Shown here: positions 52,901-62,909 of the stretch, piece by piece
Layout: each line of letters begins with the position of its first letter
Numbering within the stretch: the stretch's first letter is position 1
Origin: JACKFB01 sp041389525
GTDB lineage: Bacteria; Myxococcota_A; UBA9042; PHBI01; JACKFB01
Direction: 5' to 3'
Assembly (NCBI GenBank): GCA_041389525.1
Contig: JAWKRR010000025.1
Span: 33,401 to 97,400, forward strand
Length of the DNA: 64,000 bases
Position numbers and translations under genes: made by a program
Notes under the pieces: generated by a model
What the model was told of the DNA's origin: nothing
Databases searched by the model: none
What the model saw: only the letters and a program-made list of their open reading frames with translations

Positions 52901-53686
52901 ATGGAACTGTCACTGGCGGGCAAGCATGCCCTTGTGTGCGGTGGTAGCGCGGGGATCGGGCGCGCCGCGGCCGTGGCCCTGGCCGAGCTTGGCGCCGAGA
53001 TCTCGGTGCTGGCGCGGACGGCGGACCGGCTCAAAGACACCGTCGCCGCCTGCCAAAACGCAGGTGCTCCAGCCGCGCGGGCGGTCCAGGCCGACCTCGC
53101 CGACCGCGCCGCCCTGGCCGCGACCGTCGACGCCCTGCTCGCCGACCACGGCCCCGTGCACATCCTGGTCAACAACAGCGGCGGCCCCCCGTCAGGCCCC
53201 CTGGCCGACGCCACCGAGGCCGACTTCCTCGCCGCCCTCGGCCCCCACCTCTTCGCCGCCCACCTGCTGGCCCTCCGCTGCCTCCCCGGCATGCGCGCCG
53301 CCGGCTACGGCCGCATCATCAACGTGATCTCGACCTCCGTGCGCGAGCCCATCGACGGCCTCGGCGTCTCTAACACCACCCGCGCCGCCGTCGCCGCCTG
53401 GGCCAAGACCCTGTCGCGCGAGCTCCCCCCCGGCGTCACCATCAACAACGTCCTGCCCGGGTTCACCGACACCGACCGCCTCGTCGGCCTCAGCGCGGCC
53501 ATCGCCGGCCGCACCGGTCAGACCGTCGAGGCCGTGCGCGCCTCCTGGCTCGAGTCCGTCCCCGAAGCCCGCATCGGCCGCCCCGAAGAGCTAGGCGCCG
53601 TCGTGGCCTTCCTCGCCTCCCCCGCCGCCGCCTACGTCCGCGGCGCCAGCATCCAGGTCGACGGCGGCCGGATGCGCGGGATCTGA
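52901..53686 (+). CDS. short-chain dehydrogenase/reductase-like protein lacking YxxxK
   Basis: A 261-residue SDR. The cofactor motif GGSAGIGRAAA and NNSGG are present, with Ser in VISTSV. The expected Tyr-x-x-x-Lys reads SNTTR, so both catalytic residues are replaced. This matches the BKR_like_SDR_like branch that lacks the normal tetrad. The C-terminal WLESVPEARIGRPEELG and QVDGG are standard. The ATG at 52901 has GGAGG 7 nt upstream. The stop codon is part of a target duplication of the adjacent 154-bp element. Confidence 0.85.
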   Translation: MELSLAGKHALVCGGSAGIGRAAAVALAELGAEISVLARTADRLKDTVAACQNAGAPAARAVQADLADRAALAATVDALLADHGPVHILVNNSGGPPSGPLADATEADFLAALGPHLFAAHLLALRCLPGMRAAGYGRIINVISTSVREPIDGLGVSNTTRAAVAAWAKTLSRELPPGVTINNVLPGFTDTDRLVGLSAAIAGRTGQTVEAVRASWLESVPEARIGRPEELGAVVAFLASPAAAYVRGASIQVDGGRMRGI

Positions 53687-53687
53687 G

Positions 53688-53841
53688 AGGGTGTTGAGCT
53701 ATTCTCCGGTCGCCTCGCTGGCTCACATCTTTTCAGGGACTTACGCGCGTCGGTTTCTTGCGCTGGGCAAGCGCCCTCCGCGCATAAGCCCCTGAAAGGA
53801 CGTCGCTGGCGCGATGCTCGGTCCGAATACCCCAACACCCT
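53688..53841. mobile_element. 154-bp palindromic element with 5-bp target duplication (MITE-like)
   Basis: The ends are AGGGTGTTG and CAACACCCT, perfect 9-bp inverted repeats that extend as ~62-bp imperfect arms (including CTTTTCAGGGACTTACGCGCG against CCTTTCAGGGGCTTATGCGCG). CTGAG is duplicated on both sides (53683-53687 and 53842-53846). There is no transposase inside. This is the structure of a non-autonomous insertion. It landed on the SDR stop codon and pushed the next gene 154+5 bp away. Confidence 0.75.
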
Positions 53842-53855
53842 CTGAGCCCCCACCG

Positions 53856-54635
53856 ATGATCGCCACCGACGCCGCCACCTCCCCGCTCCACCAGGACCGC
53901 CGCGAGAAGGTCTTCCTCGTCCTCGCCGGGCTCTTCTTGGGCTCGCTCACGATGCTCAACATCCTGGGCATCACGCGCTTCGTGGACCTCAGCTTCACCC
54001 TCTTCGGCGTGACGATCCCGATGCCCCTGGCCGTCGGCGTGCTGCCCTACCCGCTGACCTTTCTGTGCACGGACTTCCTCAGCGAGATCTACGGCCGCCG
54101 CCGCGCGAATCGCGTGGTCTGGACTGGGCTTTTGCTCAACGCCTGGGTCGTCTTCATCCTCTGGCTGGGCAGCATCCTGCCCCCCGAACTGCCGCTGGAC
54201 CCCCAGACCGGCCTGCCCGCCATCGGCACCCACGGCCGCGTCTTCTTCGAGGTCAAGACCCTGGCCCTCGGCGCGGTCGGCGCCTCGATGATCGCCTACG
54301 TCGCCGCCCAGTTCTGCGACGTCTGGCTCTTTCACTTCTGGAAAAACCTGACCGGCGGCCGCCACCTCTGGCTGCGTAACAACGGCTCCACGGTCATCAG
54401 CCAGATCGTCGACACGGTCGCCGTCATCCTGATCACCCACTTCTACGCCCACGCGCTGCCCATCGACGAGGCCGCCCCCCTGTGGCCGCAGCTATGGACC
54501 TTCATCGTCAGCGGCTACGTCTTCAAGTTCGTCATCGCCCTGGGCGACACGCTGCCCTTCTACATCGGGGTGGCCTGGCTGCGCCGCTACCTCGGGCTGG
54601 CGGAGAACGAGAGCGTCCCCGACGCCCAGGTCTGA
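53856..54635 (+). CDS. YhhQ-type queuosine-precursor transporter (VUT family)
   Basis: A 259-residue membrane protein with about six helices. The YhhQ/QueT-like signature NNGSTVISQIVDTV is present, along with FLCTDFLSEIYGRRRANRVVW near the second helix, so it should import a queuine precursor for tRNA modification. The frame is open 42 bp upstream into the palindromic element, but the ATG at 53856 is the real start: without the insertion it would be 10 nt after the SDR stop. Confidence 0.85.
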   Translation: MIATDAATSPLHQDRREKVFLVLAGLFLGSLTMLNILGITRFVDLSFTLFGVTIPMPLAVGVLPYPLTFLCTDFLSEIYGRRRANRVVWTGLLLNAWVVFILWLGSILPPELPLDPQTGLPAIGTHGRVFFEVKTLALGAVGASMIAYVAAQFCDVWLFHFWKNLTGGRHLWLRNNGSTVISQIVDTVAVILITHFYAHALPIDEAAPLWPQLWTFIVSGYVFKFVIALGDTLPFYIGVAWLRRYLGLAENESVPDAQV

Positions 54636-54767
54636 GCCGCCCGGAGGCCCTCCACGCCAGCAAATCCCCACTCGCGGGCGCTATGCCGCTGAAGTATGGT
54701 GCAGCCGCCCGGGCCCGACGCCGCACTGCGCGGCGCCTGCCCAGACCGGCGATTCGTGAGGCGATGT

Positions 54768-56495
<1,728 letters not shown>

Positions 56496-56498
56496 GGC

Positions 56499-58187
56499 TC
56501 AGCCACCGACGATGATGACGACCACGATGTCGGCACCCTCCCGCGTCGAGTCCTGGCGGACGGCGATCCCGAGGCGACGGTAGCGCGGCTCGAGGAAGTC
56601 CGCCGGCACCTCGAGGCGCGAGAGCTCCGGCAGCGTCGCGATCGACGCGAACCCGCCGCGCTTGAGGTGACGCGCCGCGCGGTCGAGCACGCTGCGGGGC
56701 GTCGGCGCGTTGCGGCGCACCTCGACCTCGGCGGCGTTCGACAGGTCCTCGTCGAGGCGCAGCGGCGGCAGCCCCGCCTCGCTCCTCGCGCTGTCGAGGC
56801 GTCGGACCAGCTCGCCGCGGGCGCTCAGGGCGTCGACAACTGGCGAGGGGCGCGCGAAGACCTGTGTCAAAACCCACTGGTGGGCCCCGTCGCGGCCGGT
56901 CTCCGCGACGCCGATGCCCACCCGCGAGGCGTCGGGCGACAGGATGTTTCGGCGATGGCCCAGGCTGCGCATCAGCCCCGCCTGCGCGTCGTACAGCGTG
57001 CCGTTGCGCGCGATGTTCTCGGCGTGCATGAGCGAGCGGTAGCGCGCCGCGCGCAGGCGGTCGCTGACGCTGCCGGTCTGCGGCGAGACGTGGGCGAAGA
57101 AGTGGTGGTGCGCCATGTCGGCGCTGTGCGCGCGGGCGACGCGGTCCAGCTCCTCGTCGCGACCCACCGGTGTGAGCCCTGCCTCAGCCCGATCTCGGGC
57201 GATCAGCTCCGCGATGTAGGCCTCGGCCTGAGCCGTGGTCGTGACGTGCGACTCGTCTGGGAGCCAGGCGGTGTCGAGGGATTCGGGGAGCTCCTCGTCG
57301 ACCCGGAGGTCGAGCTGGGCCAAGGGTCGCGGCCCGGCGGCGGACTCGCCGATCAGCTCGATGAGCAGCGTGCCCGAGATCTCGGGCACGTCGAGGGTGG
57401 CGCGAAACGCGGTGCCGGCCAGGGTCGCCCCGACCTCGGTGAAGGCGTGGTCGGAGGAGGCCACCAGCAGCCCCAGCGACTCGGTGCCGTCGGGGACCAC
57501 GCCGTCGATGGTGAGGGTCTGGCCCCCGCGGACGGTCCGCGGCACCGGGTCCAGGCGCAGCCCGCCCCGGGACACCAGGACGGCGATGTGGCGCGTGGCC
57601 GGCCGGCCGAAGCGCAGCCCCTCGCCGACCCCGACGCGCAGGGGGGCGTCGTTCGGGCGGCGGCCTTCGACCACGCGGGCGAGCTGCGAGAGGACGGGCT
57701 CGTCGCCGCTGGCGGTCGTGACCCGCATCATCTGCTCGACGCCCCACTCGGCGGCGCCGCCCGCGTCGAGGAAGAAGGTCAGGACGGCGTCCGGGGCGAG
57801 CTGGCCTTCCACGGCGTGAAACGCGGCCAGCTCGCGCGCGGCGTGGCCGAGGGCTGGGTCGTAGCGCAGCCCGGGCACCCGCTGCACCAGCCGGGCGAAG
57901 TAGCGATCGGGTTCGGCGTAGGCGGTCTCGGCGTAGCGGTCGGCCGGCGCCTCGGTCAGCTCGACGGTGAGCGGCGTGCCCGGCGGCGGGGGCGGCTGGC
58001 GGGTCACGCGGCTCGGCAAGTCGCCGTCGCCGCCCGGCTCGTCAGACTCGGACTCGGGCCAGGTGGGCACGACGGTCTCGGTGACCTGGCGGACGGCCGT
58101 GCGCAGGTCTTCGCGGCGCTCCCAGAGCTGCCAGAGCCCGACGGCCAGGGCCGCGAGCAAGAGCAAGCTGATGAGGCGCCGCGCCAT
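56499..58187 (-). CDS. multi-CAP-domain (SCP-like) envelope protein
   Basis: A 562-residue protein with one N-terminal membrane anchor (residues ~5-22). The central part (about 330-455) is a full CAP/SCP domain: AHSADMAHHHFFAHVSP, ENIARN, HRRNILSP and GIGVAETG. Upstream (about 85-210) and downstream (about 465-560) are shorter stretches with the same LRxDxxLxxAA plan, probably degenerate CAP copies. CAP proteins in bacteria are mostly of unknown function. The ATG at 58187 overlaps the preceding stop (TGATG). It converges with the GNAT-deacetylase gene. Confidence 0.8.
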   Translation of the reverse strand: MARRLISLLLLAALAVGLWQLWERREDLRTAVRQVTETVVPTWPESESDEPGGDGDLPSRVTRQPPPPPGTPLTVELTEAPADRYAETAYAEPDRYFARLVQRVPGLRYDPALGHAARELAAFHAVEGQLAPDAVLTFFLDAGGAAEWGVEQMMRVTTASGDEPVLSQLARVVEGRRPNDAPLRVGVGEGLRFGRPATRHIAVLVSRGGLRLDPVPRTVRGGQTLTIDGVVPDGTESLGLLVASSDHAFTEVGATLAGTAFRATLDVPEISGTLLIELIGESAAGPRPLAQLDLRVDEELPESLDTAWLPDESHVTTTAQAEAYIAELIARDRAEAGLTPVGRDEELDRVARAHSADMAHHHFFAHVSPQTGSVSDRLRAARYRSLMHAENIARNGTLYDAQAGLMRSLGHRRNILSPDASRVGIGVAETGRDGAHQWVLTQVFARPSPVVDALSARGELVRRLDSARSEAGLPPLRLDEDLSNAAEVEVRRNAPTPRSVLDRAARHLKRGGFASIATLPELSRLEVPADFLEPRYRRLGIAVRQDSTREGADIVVVIIVGG

Positions 58188-58606
58188 CAACCCGCTCCGG
58201 GGAGCGAGGCGGGGACTGTGTTTTCGGAGCGGGGGGCCGCGTCACCGTCGCCGTCGTGTGACCGCTCGCCCAGCTCGACGACCGCCACCGCGAGCAAGGC
58301 GCCCACGGCGATGACCGCCGCCACCCGGCTGAGCGCGCGGGCGGCGCCGGGCGTGAGCGCGCGCGTGGCGGTCACGGCGCGGGTGGCCAGGTAGCCCACG
58401 CCGAAGCTGACGCCGCCCAGCAGCAAGAGCCCGTAGTAGCTCATCGCGATGAGGTCGGGGTCGGGGCTGAAGGTGAACGCGCCCGTCGCCGGCATGTACG
58501 CGAGGACCGGCACCATGCCAAGCCAGCCCGCGACATAGGCCACCAGCGACGTGATGACGCCCGCCAGCAGCGCAGGCCCGTGGGGATGAAGGGTAGGCGA
58601 GCTCAT
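58187..58606 (-). CDS. small four-helix membrane protein
   Basis: A 139-residue protein with about four hydrophobic helices (for example LLAGVITSLVAYVAGWLG and SYYGLLLLGGVSFGVGYLA) and a short acidic C-terminus. No family was recognised. Its start overlaps the stop of the neighbouring membrane gene by ATGA, and its own stop overlaps the CAP-protein start. The three are one translation-coupled unit with the metallophosphoesterase. Confidence 0.65.
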   Translation of the reverse strand: MSSPTLHPHGPALLAGVITSLVAYVAGWLGMVPVLAYMPATGAFTFSPDPDLIAMSYYGLLLLGGVSFGVGYLATRAVTATRALTPGAARALSRVAAVIAVGALLAVAVVELGERSHDGDGDAAPRSENTVPASLPGAG

Positions 58607-59067
58607 ACGGGCTGGATGGCGGCGAGGGTGAGGCCGACCACGGTCGCGTAGGCCACGATGACGCCCAGGGCGATGGTGCTGAGGTGGTAGAGGGGGCGAT
58701 CGACCGCGGAGGCGGCCGCCGCGCCGAGATGGGCGCTCGAGGGGACGAGGTAGCACATCAGGATGGTGGCGATGGCGAGCCAGTGCTCCTTGATCTCGAA
58801 GAGCCCGGTCGCGATGGGCATCATCGGGTCGAAGACCGCGCCCCGGACGTGGACGCGGAATGGGGGGTAGAGCACCAGCCCGAGGCCCATGGTGAGCAAC
58901 CACGCGCCGGCGACCACCCGCGGGTAGAGGCGCTGGAGCCGCACGTTGGTCGCGCGGCCGCGGACGAAGTCCCGCCAGGACAGCAGCGCGTTGTGGATGC
59001 TGGCGCCGGCGAGCACGCCCGCGGCGAGCCCGTGGATGACGAGCAGGGCTTTGTCGGCGGTCAGCAC
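58603..59067 (-). CDS. small four-helix membrane protein
   Basis: A 154-residue protein with four predicted helices: VIHGLAAGVLAGASIHNALL, AGAWLLTMGLGLVLY, HWLAIATILMCYLV and IALGVIVAYATVVGLTLAA. The plan resembles small cytochrome-b/DUF420-like proteins with a single conserved His in the first helix (HNALLSW), but the match is weak. The start is GTG at 59067, just inside the end of the metallophosphoesterase gene; there is no ribosome site, so translation is coupled. Confidence 0.65.
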   Translation of the reverse strand: MLTADKALLVIHGLAAGVLAGASIHNALLSWRDFVRGRATNVRLQRLYPRVVAGAWLLTMGLGLVLYPPFRVHVRGAVFDPMMPIATGLFEIKEHWLAIATILMCYLVPSSAHLGAAAASAVDRPLYHLSTIALGVIVAYATVVGLTLAAIQPV

Positions 59068-60971
59068 GGGCGGCGTCGGCGCAGGGACACGAGGAGCGCG
59101 AGCCCGAGCCAGGCCCACGCGAGCGGCGACGGCGGCCCCCCGGCGCAGCCGCTGGACTTGGAGTCTCCCGCGGCGTCGGTCTGGACGGCCGGAGCTTCGG
59201 GCGCGGTGTCCGCCGCGCCGGGGCCGGGGGTCTCGGACAGTGAGGTAGCGTCTGACGAATCGACGGTTTCGACGGCGGCGTCCGGCGCGGTCTCAGCGAC
59301 GTCGCCGCCCGCGTCGGCCTCGGCCTCCGCCTCGGTGACCTCCGCCGCGCCCGCGTCAGGCCCGCCCGTCTCGGCACCCGCCCCGTCGACCTCGGCGCCC
59401 GCGTCCGGCGCCGCGTCCGGCGCCGCGTCGGGCCCGGGCTCCACCGCGTCGGGCCCAGGCAGCACGGGCCCCTCGCACGCCCACTCACACACGCTGGTCA
59501 CGCACGCGAAGTGCCCGCCCTGGCACGTGTTGAGGGGCTCCTTCGACGCGCAATCGGCGTCCGCGCTGCACTCCTCGACCGCGTCGCAGGCCCACTGGCA
59601 TTGCTCCGTGAAAGGGCACTCCCAGTGCCCGGGGCAGGTGCCGGCCGGCGGCGGCGGGCAATCCGTAGCCTGCTTACACGACGGCGGCGGCGCGCATTCC
59701 CACACGCAGGTGAAGTTCGGGCAGGTCCACTTGCCGGCGCACACGCCCGGCTGCTCGTCGAAGCAGTCGATGGCCACACCGCAATCGGGCGATTCGCCGA
59801 TGATGAAGGCGTCCAGCTCCTTGTGGGTGGTCCCGTCGTAGGAGGTCACCTCGATGAGCGAGCCGCTGACCGTCACCACCTGGAAGTTGTGGACGGACAC
59901 GCTCTTGTGGATCTGGTGCGGCCACAGGGCGCTGAGCAGGTCGGTCTCGGTCTGATAGAGCGGCGCGCCACCACCGCCCGAGATCAGGTAGTGCAGCCCG
60001 TTCCCCGAGATCCCGTGCTCGTAGTAGTGGTCGTGGCCGCTGATGACCAGCTTGACCTTGGACGCCGCGAAGGTCGCCAGCAGCTCGCGGATGCCGGCCG
60101 AGCCCGTGCGCCCCTGCTTCGACGAGTAGGGCCCCTCGTGCATGAAGACGAAGACGTGGTCGATGGCGGCGTTGGCCTGGGCCTTCTTCAGGTCGGCCTC
60201 GAGCCAGGCCTGCTGGTCCAGGTCGAGGCACTTGTCGTAGGCCTTGCCGAGGAAGATGCAGATCCACCAGGGCTGCACGCGGATCTGACCGTCGATGGCG
60301 ATGAAGTGGCTGTTGCCCCAATCGAAGGAGTAATAGGTCTCCGCCTTCGACCCGGACGCCTGCGCCGGCGGATGAAAGAGCCGCTCGAGGATCTCGGCCT
60401 TCCCGCCGTCCTCCTCGTGGTTTCCGACCGAGGGGTAGAGCGGCACGTCGCGCACCAGCTCGGCCTCGATGGCGAAGAACTCGTCCCACTGCGACTCGAC
60501 CTCGCCCGAGGAGACCATGTCGCCCGTGTTCAGCACGAACTCGAAGCCGCCCACCGAGAGCATCCCGTCGACGACGGTCTGGTGCGAGACGGCGTCGGAG
60601 CGGTTGTCGCCGTAGATCGCGAAGGTGAAGGGCCGCGCGACGGTCGGCTGGAGGCGCACCGTGCCCTCGGGGGCCAGCGGCGTGCCGGCGCTGAGCAGCT
60701 GGTAGCGGTAGACCGAGTCCGGGGTGAGGCCCTTCAGCAAGGCCGAGCAGTGAACCCCCGAACAGGTAGCCGCCGCCGAGCTCTCCGCGGTGCTGGCGAT
60801 GCCGAATCCGACCGTCAACGCCGGGTCCCCGCTGCCTTCCCACACCACGAGCGCCGAGGTCTTCTGCACGTCCTGCACGTAGGGACCGCGCGTGACAGCC
60901 GCCGACGCCAGGGGTGAGGCGAGGAGCGCGGTGCTGAGAGCGAGCCAGTTCCAAGCGTTTGACGCGCGCAT
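59061..60971 (-). CDS. secreted metallophosphoesterase with Cys repeats and MYXO-CTERM-like tail
   Basis: A 636-residue protein. After the signal peptide come a fibronectin-like N-terminal domain (about 25-105) and a calcineurin-like phosphoesterase domain with GDNRSD, NTGDMV, GNHEEDGG and SGHDHYYEHG, as in purple acid phosphatases. Next are three ~40-residue Cys repeats ending CVWEC, CQWAC and CEWAC, then an Asp/Ala/Glu/Pro-rich spacer, and finally SSGCAGG, a membrane helix and RRRRP. The ATG at 60971 has GGAGG 6 nt upstream. It probably scavenges phosphate at the surface. Confidence 0.85.
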   Translation of the reverse strand: MRASNAWNWLALSTALLASPLASAAVTRGPYVQDVQKTSALVVWEGSGDPALTVGFGIASTAESSAAATCSGVHCSALLKGLTPDSVYRYQLLSAGTPLAPEGTVRLQPTVARPFTFAIYGDNRSDAVSHQTVVDGMLSVGGFEFVLNTGDMVSSGEVESQWDEFFAIEAELVRDVPLYPSVGNHEEDGGKAEILERLFHPPAQASGSKAETYYSFDWGNSHFIAIDGQIRVQPWWICIFLGKAYDKCLDLDQQAWLEADLKKAQANAAIDHVFVFMHEGPYSSKQGRTGSAGIRELLATFAASKVKLVISGHDHYYEHGISGNGLHYLISGGGGAPLYQTETDLLSALWPHQIHKSVSVHNFQVVTVSGSLIEVTSYDGTTHKELDAFIIGESPDCGVAIDCFDEQPGVCAGKWTCPNFTCVWECAPPPSCKQATDCPPPPAGTCPGHWECPFTEQCQWACDAVEECSADADCASKEPLNTCQGGHFACVTSVCEWACEGPVLPGPDAVEPGPDAAPDAAPDAGAEVDGAGAETGGPDAGAAEVTEAEAEADAGGDVAETAPDAAVETVDSSDATSLSETPGPGAADTAPEAPAVQTDAAGDSKSSGCAGGPPSPLAWAWLGLALLVSLRRRRPC

Positions 60972-61039
60972 GGGTTCCCTCCGACGTGGGTGAGCGCGAC
61001 CATCGTGGGGACCGAGCCTCCCGCGGGTCAAGGCTGGTG

Positions 61040-61100
61040 TCGGGGCAATCGCACTCGACCAACCTCCGAATCACGCAGAGGTTCACCTGCGATTGCCCCC
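61040..61100. mobile_element. 61-bp palindromic insertion with 9-bp target duplication
   Basis: GGGGCAATCGCA (61042-61053) and TGCGATTGCCCC (61088-61099) form a perfect 12-bp stem. Inside it, AACCTC (61061-61066) pairs with GAGGTT (61078-61083). AGGCTGGTG is repeated on both sides (61031-61039 and 61101-61109). It lies across the end of the GNAT gene: the duplicated CACCAGCCT is followed by TGA in the copy outside, so the original gene ended His-Gln-Pro-stop. The element now supplies Gly-Gly-Asn-Arg-Arg-stop. Confidence 0.7.
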
Positions 61101-61556
61101 AGGCTGGTGGAAGTCCCGGAGCATGTCGCGGTGGAGGATGCCGGCTTCCAGGTAGGTTTCACCGCGCGCTTCGAAGCCTAGCCGCTCGTAGAAGCCGATG
61201 GCGTCGACCTGGCTGGAGAGGCGCGCCGTCCGGCAGCCCGAGGCCCGCGCGAGGCCGTCGAGGGCGTCCATGACGAGGCGGCCCAGGCCGTGCCCGCGCA
61301 GGTCCCGCGCCACGGCGATGCGCTGGTATTTGGCGACCTCGCCGAGCACCAGGATCCGCCCTGTCGCGAGTGCCGTGCCGTCTGGCGCCAGCACCACGGC
61401 GTGCTTGGCCTCGCCGTCCAGGCCGTCGCGCTCCAGGTCGACCGGGACGGCCTGCTCGTCCACGAAGACGCGGTGACGCAGGGCGAACGCGGCCTCCTGT
61501 TCGGCGGGGCCAAGCTCGGTGAGCACCCGCAAATCCCCAGGCGCTGTCGGGCTCAA
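61083..61556 (-). CDS. GNAT family acetyltransferase (ElaA-like)
   Basis: A 157-residue acetyltransferase. Signatures: AAFALRHRVFVDEQ near the N-terminus (typical of ElaA), RIAVARDLRGHGLGRLVMDAL (acetyl-CoA loop RxxGxG), and VDAIGFYERLGFEARGE. The start is TTG at 61556, overlapping the anti-sigma stop (TTGA), or possibly GTG at 61526. The last five codons and stop come from the 61-bp insertion. It is the third gene of a sigma/anti-sigma operon, which is unusual for ElaA. Confidence 0.8.
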   Translation of the reverse strand: MSPTAPGDLRVLTELGPAEQEAAFALRHRVFVDEQAVPVDLERDGLDGEAKHAVVLAPDGTALATGRILVLGEVAKYQRIAVARDLRGHGLGRLVMDALDGLARASGCRTARLSSQVDAIGFYERLGFEARGETYLEAGILHRDMLRDFHQPGGNRR

Positions 61557-62344
61557 ATCGAGGTGTCCACGCTGCTGGACGTGGGCACGTCGCTGAGCAG
61601 CACGAAGATCTGGTCGCCGGAGTGGCTCACCCTCACCTCCAGCCCGGCCAGCGAGCGCACGAACACGCCCTGCTCGACCAAGGCGCGGTCCACCTCGTCC
61701 GGCAGGTCCACCGACGCGGCCCGCAGCACCGCCAAGCTCGACCCCATCAGCGAGGCGTCGCAATCGACGTGCCGCGCCCGCACCACGCGCACGCGCTCAA
61801 GCCCGCTGTTCATGAAGTCGGCGGGCAGCCGCTCAAAGGTCATCAGCGCGCCCGCTTGCACCAGGTCGTCGAGCAGGCTCGGCGCCGCCGCCGCCCGATG
61901 CACGCGGGCCATCCGCTCCAGCGCCTCGGTGTCCAGCATCACCAGCGGCGCGGCCGAGACCTCGACCGGCGCCGCGGCGACCGCCACGACCGGCTCCTCG
62001 GCGCTCGCTCGTTCGGCCCGGGGCTGCGTCAGCACCAGCGCCAGCACGGCCGCAGCCGCAGCCAGCCCCGCCGGCACCAACCAAGCTGCCCACGCCGGAC
62101 CGCGCGCCTGCGTCGCCTGCGCGTCGGTCACCGCACGCTGCCAGCGCGAACGCAGCAGCTCCGACGGGACCGGGTCGCCCGCCGCCACGTGGACCTTCAC
62201 TTTCAGCTCGGTAATTCCAGCGTATTCGGCCGCGCACGACCCGCAGCTCGCCAGGTGGCGCTGCATCGCGATCGCCTCCAGGGGCTGCAGCTCCCCATCG
62301 GCGAGCGCCGACAGATGCGCGTGTATTCGGTCACATGGCGACAT
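61553..62344 (-). CDS. anti-sigma factor (zinc-finger type)
   Basis: A 263-residue membrane protein. The N-terminal zinc-binding anti-sigma motif is MQRHLASCGSCAAEY (His-x3-Cys-x2-Cys) near residues 27-41. One membrane helix (about 87-106) separates it from an extracytoplasmic beta-rich C-terminal domain. It should hold the ECF sigma factor encoded just upstream and release it on an envelope signal. The start overlaps the sigma gene end by 14 bp. Confidence 0.88.
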   Translation of the reverse strand: MSPCDRIHAHLSALADGELQPLEAIAMQRHLASCGSCAAEYAGITELKVKVHVAAGDPVPSELLRSRWQRAVTDAQATQARGPAWAAWLVPAGLAAAAAVLALVLTQPRAERASAEEPVVAVAAAPVEVSAAPLVMLDTEALERMARVHRAAAAPSLLDDLVQAGALMTFERLPADFMNSGLERVRVVRARHVDCDASLMGSSLAVLRAASVDLPDEVDRALVEQGVFVRSLAGLEVRVSHSGDQIFVLLSDVPTSSSVDTSI

Positions 62345-62909
62345 CGTTCCCTCCGTATCCTCGTTGGCGAGCGTATTCCTCGAGCCAATCCCTCAGCTGC
62401 CGGCGCGCGTGGTGTATCCGGCTGCGCACCGTCCCGACCGGGCACCCCATGACCATCGCGATCTCTTCGTAGCGCAGCCCCTCCACGTCGCAGAGCAGGA
62501 TGGCGCTGCGCTGAGACTCGGGCAGGCGCGAGAGGGCGCGCAGGACCTGGTCTTCAAAACCGTGCCGGTAGCCGTCGTCGGCCCGCACCATCGCGGCGTC
62601 AACCTCGGGCGATTCGTCGTCGACAAGCAGCTCCGGCTCGACCAGCTCGACCTCGCGGCCAGAGCGCCGCAGCCGCGAGATCCACGCGTTGCGCAGGATC
62701 GTGAAGATCCACGCGCGGTGGTTCGTGTGGTCGCGCAGGCGGTCGAAGGCTTCCACGGCGCGGGTGAGCGACTCCTGCACCAGGTCGGCGGCGACCTGCT
62801 CGTCACCCGTCAGGCGCAGCGCGTAGCGATACAGGCCGTCGGCGTGCGTGACGACGCTCTCGACAAACGCGCTGTCCTCTGTGGGGCGTCGCCGCCAGAA
62901 CCAAGCCAA
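62331..62909 (-). CDS. ECF-type RNA polymerase sigma factor
   Basis: A 192-residue sigma-70-family ECF factor. Region 2 shows LYRYALRLTGDEQVAADLVQE and NHRAWIFTILRNAWISRLRR. Region 4 shows LSRLPESQRSAILLCDVEGLRYEEIA and GCPVGTVRSRIHHAR. The start is TTG at 62909 with GGAG 5 nt upstream. A possible -10 box TAGAAT lies on the minus strand at 63015-63010, but no clear partner was seen. It is divergent from the CAP-lipoprotein gene, which may be a target. Confidence 0.93.
   Translation of the reverse strand: MAWFWRRRPTEDSAFVESVVTHADGLYRYALRLTGDEQVAADLVQESLTRAVEAFDRLRDHTNHRAWIFTILRNAWISRLRRSGREVELVEPELLVDDESPEVDAAMVRADDGYRHGFEDQVLRALSRLPESQRSAILLCDVEGLRYEEIAMVMGCPVGTVRSRIHHARRQLRDWLEEYARQRGYGGNDVAM

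Noticed and set aside
53814..53855. N-terminal extension of the YhhQ-type transporter
   Set aside because: Most of it lies inside the palindromic insertion and has no membrane-protein character; the ATG at 53856 fits the family and the reconstructed empty site.
61040..61100. Integron attC site
   Set aside because: The element is palindromic and of near attC size, but the RYYYAAC/GTTRRRY core sites are not present and no integrase or cassette is near.
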